Position numbers and translations under genes: made by a program. Below the pieces are notes generated by a model. The model saw nothing but the letters and a program-made list of their open reading frames with translations, did no database searches and was not told the origin of the DNA. From JAWKVD01 sp041398225 (lineage in GTDB: Bacteria > Pseudomonadota > Alphaproteobacteria > Caulobacterales > Hyphomonadaceae): a stretch of 64,000 nt of DNA. The stretch spans positions 1-64,000 of the forward strand of contig JAWKVD010000011.1 of NCBI GenBank assembly GCA_041398225.1. The letters are read 5' to 3'. Numbering within the stretch: position 1 is the first letter of the stretch; every line of letters begins with the position of its first letter. This document shows positions 44,578 to 58,209 of this stretch, one piece after another.

Positions 44578-44618
44578 GACGCCGGGAGGGTTCCCCCCTC
44601 CCGGCGTCTTGCGTTTTT
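44578..44618 (+). terminator. rho-independent terminator after the M13 peptidase
   Basis: A perfect 13-bp stem (44578-44590 with 44596-44608) has a 5-nt loop and is followed by ttgcgttttt. Confidence 0.85.
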
Positions 44619-44775
44619 GGGGTGTTTTAGGAGGCAAAATCCGGCCGGGAGCGCCGGAACCGGACATGACGCATGGACGAGCCGGTCGAATTTTGGTCTA
44701 TCGCAGCTTTCGGACGCCCCACGCCGGCCTTCGGCGTCGTTCCCGGAGCAGACCGGCGCAGATGAGGACAGACGC

Positions 44776-45771
44776 ATGACCGCCAACCTTGTCACCGTAT
44801 TCGGAGGTTCGGGCTTTCTCGGCCGCCATGTGGTGCGGGCCCTGTGCAAGGCGGGCTGGCGCGTGCGCGTGGCGATGCGCCGTCCGCATCTCGGCGGCGA
44901 CGTGCGGCTGGCGGGCGATGTCGGTCAGGTCCAGCTGGTGCAGGCCAATGTGCGCAACAAGGCCTCGGTCGAGCGGGCCGTCGACGGCGCGCACGCGGTG
45001 GTCAACCTGGTCGGCATCCTGTTCGAACGCGGACGGCAGAGCTTCAACGCCACGCATGTGCTCGGCGCCCGCAATGTCGCGGAGGCCGCAACGGCCGCCG
45101 GGATCACCCGTCTCGTGCATGTCTCGGCGCTGGGCGTCGACCGGACCAAGCATTCGGCCTATGCGCGCAGCAAGATGGAGGCGGAACGCGCGGTGCGCGC
45201 GGCGCTGCCGACCGCGACGATCATCCGCCCGTCGGTGATGTTCGGGGCCGGCGACGGCTTCTTCAACCGCATCGCGGAGACGGTGCGGCTGACGTTCGTG
45301 ACGCCGGTGATCGCGGGCAAGACCAAGTTCCAGCCGGTGTTCGTGACGGACGTGGCCCAGGCGGTGGCGAACGCGGTTTCGCGCGCCGACGCCGAGGGCG
45401 AGACCTATGAACTCGCCGGACCGCACGTCTACACGATGAAAGAGCTGACGACCTACGTCACCCGCACGATCGACCGTCCGCGCGTTCTCGCGCCCCTGCC
45501 CGGCTTCATCGCCGGCCCGATGGGCTATGCAATCGGCGCGGCCTCGCGCCTCAACCCGTTCTTCGGCCCGCCGCTGACCGGCGACCAGGTTCAGATGCTG
45601 CGGGTCGACAGCGTTCCGAGCGAGGGCGCGAAGGGCTTCGCGGACCTCGGCGTCGAGCACCTGGAGACGGTTGAGGCGATCGTTCCGACCTATCTGTGGC
45701 GGCACCGCCCCTATGGCCAGTTCCAGGACGGGGTGCGCGAGGAAGAGCTGCTGAACACCGCCGACGCCTGA
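44776..45771 (+). CDS. complex I NDUFA9-like NAD(P)-binding SDR
   Basis: The 331-residue atypical short-chain dehydrogenase has the Rossmann motif VFGGSGFLGRHVVRAL and the NLVGILFERGRQSFNATHV segment. The Tyr-containing HVSALGVDRTKHSAYARSKMEAE is also present. Close relatives are annotated as NADH-ubiquinone oxidoreductase 39 kDa (NDUFA9) homologues, although they may act apart from complex I. GAGGACAG precedes the ATG. It may form a unit with the membrane protein gene downstream (65-bp gap) and stands near uppP. Confidence 0.88.
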   Translation: MTANLVTVFGGSGFLGRHVVRALCKAGWRVRVAMRRPHLGGDVRLAGDVGQVQLVQANVRNKASVERAVDGAHAVVNLVGILFERGRQSFNATHVLGARNVAEAATAAGITRLVHVSALGVDRTKHSAYARSKMEAERAVRAALPTATIIRPSVMFGAGDGFFNRIAETVRLTFVTPVIAGKTKFQPVFVTDVAQAVANAVSRADAEGETYELAGPHVYTMKELTTYVTRTIDRPRVLAPLPGFIAGPMGYAIGAASRLNPFFGPPLTGDQVQMLRVDSVPSEGAKGFADLGVEHLETVEAIVPTYLWRHRPYGQFQDGVREEELLNTADA

Positions 45772-45836
45772 CCGCGACCGGCGCGTACCAATCCAGCGCC
45801 GCGAGGGGTCGCGGCGTTCTGCAGGCGAGAGCGCGG

Positions 45837-46169
45837 ATGGACGGGGTGATCGTCGAATACGCCGGCATGGATGCGGGCCGCATCGCGGCATGGCTGCTGA
45901 TCGCGACCGGCGCCGGGGTGATCGCGCGGCGCATCGTGGGCGGCGGAAAAGTGCTGGGCCTGTGGGGCGACGCCGCGATCGGACTGGTCGGCGTGTTCTT
46001 GGTCGGCACGCTGATGCGGGCCTTCCATTTCGACCTGTCGGTGTTCCTGCACGAGCTTCAGCCCGCCTGGTCGTTCGATCTGGCGATCTGGGTCGACATC
46101 ATCGTGTCGGGCCTGATCGGCGCGCTGCTGATCCGCTCGATCATGCGGCCGTTCGTGCGGAACAAGTAG
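45837..46169 (+). CDS. small GlsB/YeaQ-like membrane protein
   Basis: A 110-residue protein with three hydrophobic segments and the glycine-rich WLLIATGAGVIARRIVGGGKVLGLWGDAAIGLVGVFLVG characteristic of transglycosylase-associated (GlsB/YeaQ/YmgE) proteins. It is followed by a more divergent C-terminal half. Role unknown, often stress-linked. A GTG at 45846 could be the start instead. Confidence 0.75.
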   Translation: MDGVIVEYAGMDAGRIAAWLLIATGAGVIARRIVGGGKVLGLWGDAAIGLVGVFLVGTLMRAFHFDLSVFLHELQPAWSFDLAIWVDIIVSGLIGALLIRSIMRPFVRNK

Positions 46170-46203
46170 GCGGGCGGGCTACGTAGGCGGCAGGTCTAGG
46201 CGG
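46167..46203 (+). repeat. TAGGCGG repeats over two convergent stop codons
   Basis: The heptamer taggcgg occurs at 46167, 46184 and 46197. The first includes the stop of the YeaQ-like gene, and the third overlaps the uppP stop on the other strand. Confidence 0.5.
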
Positions 46204-47008
46204 CCGCGCCGTAGATCAGCGCAAGGCCCAGCGCGCCGACGATGATGCGCCACCATCCGAACAGGCCGAAGCCGCGCTTCTGCACGAAGTCGAGCATGTA
46301 GCGCACCACGACAAGGCCGAAGACGAACGAGGCGACGAAGCCGACGGCGATAATGCCGAGATTGTCGGAGGTGAGCGCATCGCGGCTTTCCCAGATGTCG
46401 AGCGCGAAGGCGCCGACCATGATCGGGATGGCGAGGAAGAACGAGAACTCCGCCGCCGCGCGCTTCGAAATGCCGATCAGCATCGAGCCGACAATGGTGG
46501 AGCCCGAGCGCGAGACGCCGGGAACGATCGACAGGACCTGGAAGAGGCCGACCAGCACCGCCTTGTGAACCGGCAGGGCCATGGCGTCGTTGTCGACCGG
46601 CTTGGGCGCGAGACGGTCGATGACCAGCAGGATGACGCCGCCGACGATCAGCGACCAGCAGATCAGCACCGGCGCGGCGAAGAGATACTGCTTGATGAAA
46701 TCGTGCAGGAAGAAGCCGACCACGAAAGCCGGAATGCAGGCGATGATGACCGTCGCCGCGAACCGGCGCGATTCCGGACGGGTCGGCAGGGTGATGAGGA
46801 CGTTCCAGAGGCGCGTGAAGTAGAGCGCCACGACGGCGAGGATGGCGCCGAGCTGGATCACCACGGTGAAGGTGTCCCAGAACGGATCCTCGAGGCCGAG
46901 CGCCATGCTGGTCAGCAGCAGATGGCCGGTCGAGGAAACGGGGATGAACTCGGTCAGACCCTCGACCAGTCCGAGAAGAAGGGCCTGCAGGATGGTCTGG
47001 GTGTCCAT
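46196..47008 (-). CDS. uppP: undecaprenyl-diphosphatase (bacitracin resistance protein)
   Basis: An integral membrane phosphatase that recycles undecaprenyl pyrophosphate, the lipid carrier for peptidoglycan and surface glycans. The 270-residue protein has the two catalytic motifs EGLTEFIPVSSTGHL near 16-30 and PGVSRSGSTIVGSML near 160-175, in a polytopic helix bundle. AGGA precedes the ATG. Confidence 0.95.
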   Translation of the reverse strand: MDTQTILQALLLGLVEGLTEFIPVSSTGHLLLTSMALGLEDPFWDTFTVVIQLGAILAVVALYFTRLWNVLITLPTRPESRRFAATVIIACIPAFVVGFFLHDFIKQYLFAAPVLICWSLIVGGVILLVIDRLAPKPVDNDAMALPVHKAVLVGLFQVLSIVPGVSRSGSTIVGSMLIGISKRAAAEFSFFLAIPIMVGAFALDIWESRDALTSDNLGIIAVGFVASFVFGLVVVRYMLDFVQKRGFGLFGWWRIIVGALGLALIYGAAA

Positions 47009-47302
47009 GCTGGTTCCTGGGTCCGCGAAACGGGGGTCGGCGAAACGGCGCTGCGGCGGGAATCCAGGCGGGATTTCCGACCGTCTTCGCGAGGTCAGAG
47101 CATGGTTCGGGCCACATCGCCATTTCGAGCATTAGTCTCATGTGGGACACGTGTAGCCCGCCATTCGTGCAGGCGGTGAAAGAAAATCAGCCAAGATTCG
47201 GCGTTTTGTTCTCACATGGTACTTATGTGGCGAATTCCGCCTTGATTACAGGGCGCCTTTCCCCTAGAAGGCCCGGCACTCTAAGCAAGTCCGGATTTTC
47301 CC
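47009..47302 (+). promoter_or_regulatory. AT-richer region upstream of gltD
   Basis: This 294-bp divergent gap between uppP and gltD contains no gene I can support. From 47140 on it is clearly more AT-rich than its surroundings. It includes an inverted repeat CACAT-N7-ATGTG (47213-47229) that could be an operator. No convincing -35/-10 pair was found. Confidence 0.3.
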
Positions 47303-48754
47303 ATGGCGACGTCGCGCATGCTGACCTTCGTGACCGTCGATCAGGAGACGCCCGCCAAACGGCCGGCCTCCGATCGGCGCGACGATTTTCACGAGATCTA
47401 CGCTGACTTCATTGAGGAAAAGGCGAATGAGCAGGCCTCGCGCTGCTCGCAATGCGGCGTGCCCTTCTGCCAGTCGCACTGCCCGCTTCAGAACAACATT
47501 CCCGACTGGCTGATGATGACGGCGACCGGGCGCCTGCAGGAAGCCTTCGAGATTTCGGCCTCGACCTCGAACATGCCGGAGATCTGCGGACGGATCTGCC
47601 CCCAGGACCGGTTGTGCGAGGGCGGCTGCGTGATCGAGCAGTCGCGGCACGGTTCGGTGACGATCGGCGCGGTGGAGCGCTACATCACCGACACGGCGTT
47701 CGAGAACGGCTGGGTGAAGCCGATCAAGCCGGGCAAGCCGCGCGGCCAGTCTGTCGGCGTGGTCGGCGCCGGACCGGCGGGCCTTGCGGCGGCCGAACAG
47801 CTTCGCATCGCCGGCTATGACGTGACGGTCTATGACCGCTATGACCGCGCGGGCGGCCTGCTGATGTACGGCATTCCGAGCTTCAAGCTGGAAAAGGACG
47901 TGGTGCAGCGCCGGACCGACCGGCTGGTCGAGGGCGGCGTGACGTTCCGCTTCGGGGTCGATATCGGCGTCGACATGAGCTGGACCGAGCTGCGCCAGGC
48001 GCACGACGCGGTGCTGGTGGCCACCGGCGTCTACAAGGCCAAGGACCTGAACGCGCCGGGCGAGAACGCCAAGGGCGTTCACAAGGCGCTGGACTATCTG
48101 GTGGCGTCGAACCGCAAGGGGCTGGGCCTCGAAGCACCGGAGTTCGACAGCGGCGTGCTGGACGCCAAGGGCCGCAATGTGGTGGTCATCGGCGGCGGCG
48201 ACACGGCGATGGACTGCGTGCGGACGGCGATCCGCCAGGGCGCGAAGTCGGTCACCTGCCTTTATCGCCGCGACCGCGCCAACATGCCCGGCTCGCAGCG
48301 CGAAGTCGCCAACGCCGAGGACGAGGGCGTGAAGTTCGACTGGCTCGCGGCGCCGAAAATGGTGGTCGAGAAGAAGAACGGCGCCGCCAAATGCGTGCGC
48401 GCGGTGCGGATGCGGCTCGGTCCGGCCGACGCGTCGGGCCGCCAGGCGCCGGTCGAGATCGAAGGGTCGGACTATGACGCCAAGGCGGACATGGTGATCA
48501 AGGCGCTGGGCTTCGATCCGGAGGACCTTCCCGAACTGTTCGGCGAACCCAACCTGCAGGTGAACCGCTGGGGCGGCGTGAAGGTCGACTATCGCAACAT
48601 GATGACCTCGATCGACGGCGTTTTCGCCGCCGGGGACATTGTGCGCGGCGCTTCGCTGGTGGTGTGGGCGATCAAGGAGGGCCGCGACGCCGCGGCCGCG
48701 ATCGACCAGTATCTGCGCGCCCGCGCGGGCGCTTCGGCCGTCGCCGCGGAGTGA
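47303..48754 (+). CDS. gltD: glutamate synthase small subunit
   Basis: The beta subunit of NADPH-dependent GOGAT passes electrons from NADPH via FAD and 4Fe-4S clusters to GltB. The 483-residue protein has N-terminal cysteines in RCSQCGVPFCQSHCPLQN and CGRICPQDRLCEGGC. The FAD site is GAGPAGLAAAEQL and the NADPH site GGGDTAMDCVRTA. AAGDIVRGASLVVWAI is near the end. It stops 4 bp before a small DUF gene. Confidence 0.96.
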   Translation: MATSRMLTFVTVDQETPAKRPASDRRDDFHEIYADFIEEKANEQASRCSQCGVPFCQSHCPLQNNIPDWLMMTATGRLQEAFEISASTSNMPEICGRICPQDRLCEGGCVIEQSRHGSVTIGAVERYITDTAFENGWVKPIKPGKPRGQSVGVVGAGPAGLAAAEQLRIAGYDVTVYDRYDRAGGLLMYGIPSFKLEKDVVQRRTDRLVEGGVTFRFGVDIGVDMSWTELRQAHDAVLVATGVYKAKDLNAPGENAKGVHKALDYLVASNRKGLGLEAPEFDSGVLDAKGRNVVVIGGGDTAMDCVRTAIRQGAKSVTCLYRRDRANMPGSQREVANAEDEGVKFDWLAAPKMVVEKKNGAAKCVRAVRMRLGPADASGRQAPVEIEGSDYDAKADMVIKALGFDPEDLPELFGEPNLQVNRWGGVKVDYRNMMTSIDGVFAAGDIVRGASLVVWAIKEGRDAAAAIDQYLRARAGASAVAAE

Positions 48755-48758
48755 CGCG

Positions 48759-49109
48759 ATGGATGTCTACCAGATCTCCGTGGACCTCAAGCAAGGCGTC
48801 CGCGACCGCGACTTCGCCGACGCGCTGGGCGCCTATATGGGCGGCCTGAAGGACAAGGGCCTGATCGAAAGCTGGCGGCTGCTGCGCCGCAAGCTGGGAC
48901 TTGGCCCCGCCGCGTGGGGCGAGTTCCAGATCCTGATCGAGACGCGCGACCTGGCGCAGCTCGACAAGGCGTTCGAGGCGGTCGCCTCGCGCACCGAACC
49001 GGTCGAGGGCGCGCACTTCAGCGTGAATTCGCTGGTGACCCATTTCCAGGCCGGGCTGTGGCGGGACTTCCCCGACGCCGCCCGCGCCTATGGCGAGGAG
49101 CGTTTCTGA
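48759..49109 (+). CDS. DUF6614 family protein
   Basis: A 116-residue soluble protein: DVYQISVDLKQGVRDRDFADALGAYMGGLKDKGLIESWRLLRRKLGLGP, then WGEFQILIETRDLAQLDKAF and VASRTEPVEGAHFSVNSLVTHF. It appears to be a ferredoxin-like alpha/beta fold related to DUF6614; no enzyme motif is visible. GGAG from the end of gltD serves as its ribosome site. It sits between gltD and gltB, 4 bp after one and about 50 bp before the other. A role with glutamate synthase is suggested by position only. Confidence 0.8.
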   Translation: MDVYQISVDLKQGVRDRDFADALGAYMGGLKDKGLIESWRLLRRKLGLGPAAWGEFQILIETRDLAQLDKAFEAVASRTEPVEGAHFSVNSLVTHFQAGLWRDFPDAARAYGEERF

Positions 49110-49158
49110 TGCTCCCCTCGCCGAACACACGTTTCTCCCTGGCCGTGGAAGCCTCGTC

Positions 49159-53733
<4,575 letters not shown>

Positions 53734-53796
53734 TGCGCTATTGCCAGACCCGCGTGCCGATCCTACGCGTAGAGGGTCAGGTGGGGGGGCACGACC

Positions 53797-54177
53797 GTGG
53801 ACGCAGCGGAAGTCATCGACTTTCTATCGCCAATCGCGATGGCGGTGGTCGTGCTTGTGCTCGGCTTGTTGTTCGGTCCCTTCATCCTGCTGATCATCGC
53901 ACGCGCCACGCGGGGCAAGATCGGTCCCATTGAGTGGGAAAACCAACTCAAGGACGCGGCGAAGAAGAGTTCCGAGGCGGCCGAGAAGGCGGAAAACTCT
54001 GCGAACACGCTGGATGAACTCTCGCTGCTAATGGCGCAGAGCAGAATCACCGAACTCGAACTGGTGCTTCAAACACCTCTATTTCCCGGTTCGACAGACC
54101 AGCGTCGTCAGCTGGAAGAGCAGATCCAGGCACTGCGTAGGTTGATTGAACGCCAGAAGCGCTCGGCAAAAAAATGA
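53797..54177 (+). CDS. hypothetical small membrane protein with coiled coil
   Basis: A 126-residue protein starting at GTG after a G-rich ribosome site. One long hydrophobic segment (residues 12-35) is followed by a charged helix with heptad-like spacing (KDAAKKSSEAAEKAENSANTLDE) and a second helical stretch. I do not recognise the family. Base composition is visibly less GC-rich than the neighbours, with more A/T at third positions, which hints at recent acquisition. The stop overlaps the next start (ATGA), suggesting coupling to the GFA gene. Confidence 0.65.
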   Translation: MDAAEVIDFLSPIAMAVVVLVLGLLFGPFILLIIARATRGKIGPIEWENQLKDAAKKSSEAAEKAENSANTLDELSLLMAQSRITELELVLQTPLFPGSTDQRRQLEEQIQALRRLIERQKRSAKK

Positions 54178-54587
54178 TCCGGCATCAGGGCTCCTGCCAT
54201 TGCGGCGCGGTGCGCTTCGAGGTCGTCGCGGACGACCAGCACCCGCTGGAGCCCTATACGTGCGATTGTTCGCTGTGTTCGAAGCGCGGCGCGGTGATGT
54301 CGAACGTGCATGAGAGCAGGCTGCGCATCCTCGCCGGCGAGGACCAGCTTGCGCTCTACCAATGGAACGCCCGCATCGCGAAGCACTATTTCTGCAAGGT
54401 GTGCGGGGTCTATCCGTTTCATCGCAAGCGATCGATGCAGGATCATTTCGGCGTCAATCTCGCCTGCCTGAGCGGTTACGCGCTTCCCGCCGAACGGCCA
54501 CGACCGGCGCCCGGAAGGGGGATGCCGATTGTCGACGCGGACGCGCGGCCGGAATGGCCGGGACCGAGGGAGCCGGGGTCGCGCTAG
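54174..54587 (+). CDS. GFA family (CENP-V/GFA domain) zinc protein
   Basis: The 137-residue Mss4-like zinc fold has the cysteine pattern SCHCGAVRFE, CDCSLCSKRG and FCKVCGVYPFHRK. Members include glutathione-dependent formaldehyde-activating enzyme, but most have no proven activity. Start overlaps the preceding small membrane protein. Confidence 0.88.
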   Translation: MIRHQGSCHCGAVRFEVVADDQHPLEPYTCDCSLCSKRGAVMSNVHESRLRILAGEDQLALYQWNARIAKHYFCKVCGVYPFHRKRSMQDHFGVNLACLSGYALPAERPRPAPGRGMPIVDADARPEWPGPREPGSR

Positions 54588-54668
54588 CTCCGTCTTTGCC
54601 TCGTGCGGCGAAGCGGCCTATCAAGCGCGCTGACGCGCGCCGAGCCGCGCCCGACAGGGAGGCCGACC

Positions 54669-55610
54669 ATGACCATCCGCACAACGCTTTCGATCGCCGC
54701 CATCTGCGCCGCGCTGGCCGCATGCTCGCCAAAAGAAGAGACAGCCACAACGGAGACCGCCGCAGCCGATGCTGCCGCGCCGGCGCACACCATCGCGGAG
54801 AGCGCCGATGTGAAGCCGTTCATGATCGGCGCGTTCGAGGCCGCCGCGCTGCGCGACGGCGGCGGCCAGTTTCCGAACGACGCCAAGACGTTCGCGACCA
54901 ACCACACGCCGGAGGAGGTTTCCGCCGTTCTCGCCGCGGCGGGTCAGCCGACGGACACGGTGTCGGTTTCGATCCAGCCGCTGCTGGTCAAGACGCCCGG
55001 CGCGGTGCTGCTGTTCGACACCGGCGCGGGCGGCGCGATGGGCGCCGGCGCGGGCATGACGCCCGGATCGCTGGCGGCGGCGGGCGTGGACCCGACCGCC
55101 ATCGACCACATCTTCATCTCGCACAGCCATGGCGATCATATCGGCGGACTGGCGACGGCCGAGGGCGCCCCCGCCTTCCCGAATGCGAGCATTCATATCT
55201 CGGCGCCGGAATGGGCGTGGATGCAGTCGAACGCCGCGATGGCCGATCTGGTCGCCGCCATCTCGCCGAACGTGGTGACGTTCGAGCCCGGCGCCGAGCT
55301 GATACCGGGCGTGGTGAAGGCGGTGGAGATCAAGGGCCATACGCCGGGCCATTCCGGATACGAGATCACTTCGGAGGGCGAGTCGCTGCTCTACTGGGGC
55401 GACACGGCCCATAACTTCATCATCTCGGTCGAACACCCGGACTGGACGATCGCCTTCGACTCCGATGCGCCGACCGCGGAGGCGAGCCGGGAAGCGGTTC
55501 TGGCGCAGGCGGCCGACAGCGGCCAGCGCATCTACGCCGTGCACTTCCCCTTCCCCGGTCTGGGCCACATCAAGCGGACCGACACCGGGTTCGCGTGGGT
55601 TCCCGAATAG
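54669..55610 (+). CDS. MBL-fold metallo-hydrolase lipoprotein
   Basis: A 313-residue protein with a lipoprotein signal (AICAALAACSP) and a metallo-beta-lactamase fold. The zinc motif is SHSHGDHIGG (HXHXDH). The later histidines are in KGHTPGHSGYE and LGHIKR, and the Asp is in YWGDTAHN. It probably acts in the periplasm on an unknown ester or lactone substrate; AHL lactonase-like activity is possible. AGGGAGG precedes the ATG. Confidence 0.88.
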   Translation: MTIRTTLSIAAICAALAACSPKEETATTETAAADAAAPAHTIAESADVKPFMIGAFEAAALRDGGGQFPNDAKTFATNHTPEEVSAVLAAAGQPTDTVSVSIQPLLVKTPGAVLLFDTGAGGAMGAGAGMTPGSLAAAGVDPTAIDHIFISHSHGDHIGGLATAEGAPAFPNASIHISAPEWAWMQSNAAMADLVAAISPNVVTFEPGAELIPGVVKAVEIKGHTPGHSGYEITSEGESLLYWGDTAHNFIISVEHPDWTIAFDSDAPTAEASREAVLAQAADSGQRIYAVHFPFPGLGHIKRTDTGFAWVPE

Positions 55611-55653
55611 TCCCGGATACGAGGCCGGTCTGCGCCCGGCCTGTGATTGGGAC

Positions 55654-56007
55654 CTATGACCGCCAGGGCGATTTGACGGCGTAGACCTTGTGCGTCTGGC
55701 CATCGTCTTCGGCGGCGGCCGATTGCGTCGCCTCGCCCGAGGGAACCGATTGCGGGCGAACGAGGCCGTCGATCACCATGGGGCTTTCCGCGGCGGCCGT
55801 GGCCTGCTCCTTGGGGACGATCTCGAAACCGAGGAAGCTCAGAAGCGCCAGGAAGCCGACGCCGGTCAAAACGGCGGTGACGACGATCTGCGCGAGAATG
55901 CGCATGATCAGCCCCCGGAAGAACATCACGGCGCCGATGCCCGCCACCGCGCTGCCGCCCAAACCGGCCGCAGAGGCGACCGCCGCCAGATCGAAACCCT
56001 CACCCAT
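55654..56007 (-). CDS. hypothetical small membrane protein
   Basis: A 117-residue protein, MGEGFDLAAVASAAGLGGS onward. A glycine/alanine-rich N-terminus leads into two hydrophobic stretches (about 22-60), then a Glu/Ser/Ala-rich tail. The ATG at 56007 has GGAG 6 nt upstream; an ATG four codons earlier is possible. It sits alone between the MBL gene and queG. No family is recognised; codon usage matches its neighbours, so it is probably real. Confidence 0.55.
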   Translation of the reverse strand: MGEGFDLAAVASAAGLGGSAVAGIGAVMFFRGLIMRILAQIVVTAVLTGVGFLALLSFLGFEIVPKEQATAAAESPMVIDGLVRPQSVPSGEATQSAAAEDDGQTHKVYAVKSPWRS

Positions 56008-56123
56008 TCCACTCTCCATCTTGTTCGGCGGCGGTTGCTCACGCCGCGCCGTTGCTTCTACCCTAGCCCACGCACCGGCCAGCGGCGACTCCCGCCTGGC
56101 AGCGGCCAGATACGCTGATCGTC

Positions 56124-57278
56124 ATGCAGATCCAGACGCCTCCCCAGACGCCCCCTGCGTCAGACCTTCGACTCGCGCTGCACGAGGACGCGATGGCGCT
56201 GGGCTTCGACGCGCTCGGCGTCTGCCGGGCGGACGAAGCCTGGACCGCCGGCGACCGGCTGGCCTCGTTCGTCGCCGAGGGACGCCATGGCGAGATGGGC
56301 TGGATGGAGACGACGCTGGAGCGGCGTCGACATCCGACCGCGATGTGGCCGGATGCGCGTTCGGCGGTGGTGGTGACGCTGAACTACGGGCCAGCCGCCA
56401 ATCCGCTGGAGGCGCTCGGCCGGCGCGAGTCCGGCGTGATCTCGGTCTATGCGCAAGGCGCCGATTACCACGATGTTATGAAGAAGCGGCTGCGGCGGCT
56501 GGCCGAGGGCTTCGCGCGGCGGACAGGCGCCGAGGTCAAGATCTTCGTCGACACGGCGCCGCTGATGGAAAAGCCGCTGGCGCAACGCGCGGGGCTGGGC
56601 TGGCAGGGCAAGCACACCAATCTGGTCAGCCGGGAAAACGGTTCGTGGCTGTTTCTCGGCGTGATGCTGACCAGCGCCGAACTGACGCCGGATGCAGCCG
56701 AGCCCGATCGCTGCGGAAGCTGCCGCGCCTGCCTCGACATATGTCCCACGCAGGCCTTTCCCGCGCCATACCAGATCGATGCGCGGCGCTGCATCTCCTA
56801 TCTGACGATCGAACTGAAAGGGCCGATTCCCCGTGCGTTTCGAAGGGCGATCGGCAATCGCATCTATGGTTGCGACGATTGTCTGGCGGTCTGTCCGTGG
56901 AACAAGTTCGCGCACGCCGGCCGCGAGATGGCGCTGCATCCGCGCCCGGAGCTGACGCATCCGATGCTTGCGGATCTCGCCGCGCTCGACGATACGGACT
57001 TCCGCGAACTGTTCGCGGGATCGCCGGTCAAACGCATCGGCCGCGACCGGTTCGTTCGAAATGTGATGATCGCAATCGGCAATTCGGGGACGACCGGTCT
57101 GGCGGAAACGTGTATCAAGGGATTAGATGACGAATCGCCCTTGGTCAGAGGGGCTGCCGTCTGGGCGCTGGGCGCTCTTTCTGAGATCGACTTTGCTACG
57201 CAGCGCGCCGCGAGGGCGCCAACGGAATCCGATACGTTAGTGCGTGAGGAGTGGAATGCTGGACCAGAAGCCGGATGA
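56124..57278 (+). CDS. queG: epoxyqueuosine reductase
   Basis: A cobalamin- and iron-sulfur-dependent enzyme that performs the last step of queuosine synthesis in tRNA. The 384-residue protein has two 4Fe-4S motifs (CGSCRACLDICPTQAF and CDDCLAVCPWN) and the DTAPLMEKPLAQRAGLGWQGKHTN segment. A C-terminal HEAT-like stretch with SPLVRGAAVWALG closes it. Its end overlaps the mtgA start by 23 bp. Confidence 0.95.
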   Translation: MQIQTPPQTPPASDLRLALHEDAMALGFDALGVCRADEAWTAGDRLASFVAEGRHGEMGWMETTLERRRHPTAMWPDARSAVVVTLNYGPAANPLEALGRRESGVISVYAQGADYHDVMKKRLRRLAEGFARRTGAEVKIFVDTAPLMEKPLAQRAGLGWQGKHTNLVSRENGSWLFLGVMLTSAELTPDAAEPDRCGSCRACLDICPTQAFPAPYQIDARRCISYLTIELKGPIPRAFRRAIGNRIYGCDDCLAVCPWNKFAHAGREMALHPRPELTHPMLADLAALDDTDFRELFAGSPVKRIGRDRFVRNVMIAIGNSGTTGLAETCIKGLDDESPLVRGAAVWALGALSEIDFATQRAARAPTESDTLVREEWNAGPEAG

Positions 57279-58188
57279 AACCGAGGCGTCCGGCCCGGCA
57301 AGCCAAGGCGACGGGTTCGCGCCTTCGGATCAATCGAATTCAGATCAATCCCATTTAGATCAATCAAACCCGGATCGGCCGGCTTCGAGTTCCGCCGCGG
57401 ACGGCGACAACGCGCCGACCGCCCAATCCAGCAGCGGACGCGCGGTGGGCCGTTTCCGCGCCTGGATCGCGGGCAATCCGCCCGAGCGCGGCCCCAAGCC
57501 GCTGTGGCGGCGCATTCTCGTTTTCTTCGTGTTGTGGGGCGCCGTTCTTGTCGCGGCGTTCATGGCGCTGAGCGCGCTGCTGGTGTTCGTGTTCGGCTGG
57601 ACCGGGCCGCCGCCGACCATAACCATGGTGTCGCGCGCCGCCGCAGGCATGGACGTTCGGCATACGTGGACGCCGCTCAAGGACATCTCCCCTCACCTGG
57701 TGCGCGCCGTGATCGCGGCGGAAGACCAGCGCTTCTGCGAGCATGACGGTTTCGACATGGTCGAGATCCAGAAGGCGATCGAGGCGCATGAGCAGGGCCG
57801 CACGCTGCGCGGCGCCTCGACGATCAGCCAGCAGACCGCCAAGAACGTGTTCCTGTTTCAGGGCGGCGGCTTTTTCCGCAAGGGACTCGAAGCCTGGTTC
57901 ACCGTGCTGATCGAGCGGATGTGGTCGAAGCCGCGGATCATGGAGACCTATCTCAATGTCGCGGAATGGGGCGACGGCCTGTTCGGAGCGGAGGCCGCCG
58001 CGCAGGCGCGCTTCGGCGTCTCGGCCAAGAACCTGACCTCGCGCCAGGCGGCGCTGATGGCGGCGGTGCTGCCGAGCCCCAATCGCTGGAAGATCGACGG
58101 CTCCTACGCGTCGCGCCAGGCCGGAAAGATCCAGGCGCGGATGACCATGGTGCGCCGGGACGGTCTGGCCGCCTGCGTGGTGCGCTAG
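57256..58188 (+). CDS. mtgA: monofunctional biosynthetic peptidoglycan transglycosylase
   Basis: An inner-membrane GT51 glycosyltransferase that polymerises lipid II. The hydrophilic N-terminus (about 80 residues) carries DQSNS-type repeats. One transmembrane segment follows (about 90-112), then the catalytic motifs AAEDQRFCEHDGFD and RGASTISQQTAKNVFL, and later YLNVAEWGDGLFGAEAAA. GAGGAG precedes the ATG at 57256. The disordered N-terminus is longer than usual for the family. Confidence 0.94.
   Translation: MLDQKPDETEASGPASQGDGFAPSDQSNSDQSHLDQSNPDRPASSSAADGDNAPTAQSSSGRAVGRFRAWIAGNPPERGPKPLWRRILVFFVLWGAVLVAAFMALSALLVFVFGWTGPPPTITMVSRAAAGMDVRHTWTPLKDISPHLVRAVIAAEDQRFCEHDGFDMVEIQKAIEAHEQGRTLRGASTISQQTAKNVFLFQGGGFFRKGLEAWFTVLIERMWSKPRIMETYLNVAEWGDGLFGAEAAAQARFGVSAKNLTSRQAALMAAVLPSPNRWKIDGSYASRQAGKIQARMTMVRRDGLAACVVR
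57328..57372 (+). repeat. 15-bp degenerate tandem repeat in mtgA N-terminus
   Basis: Three in-frame units, each beginning gatcaatc (57328, 57343, 57358), encode DQSNS, DQSHL and DQSNP in the cytoplasmic tail of MtgA. Confidence 0.8.
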
Positions 58189-58209
58189 CGCGGCGGACTG
58201 CTTGTCCGG

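Noticed and set aside
42319..44667. Minus-strand open frame of 782 codons
   Set aside because: Antisense shadow of the M13 peptidase, which has full catalytic motifs on the plus strand.
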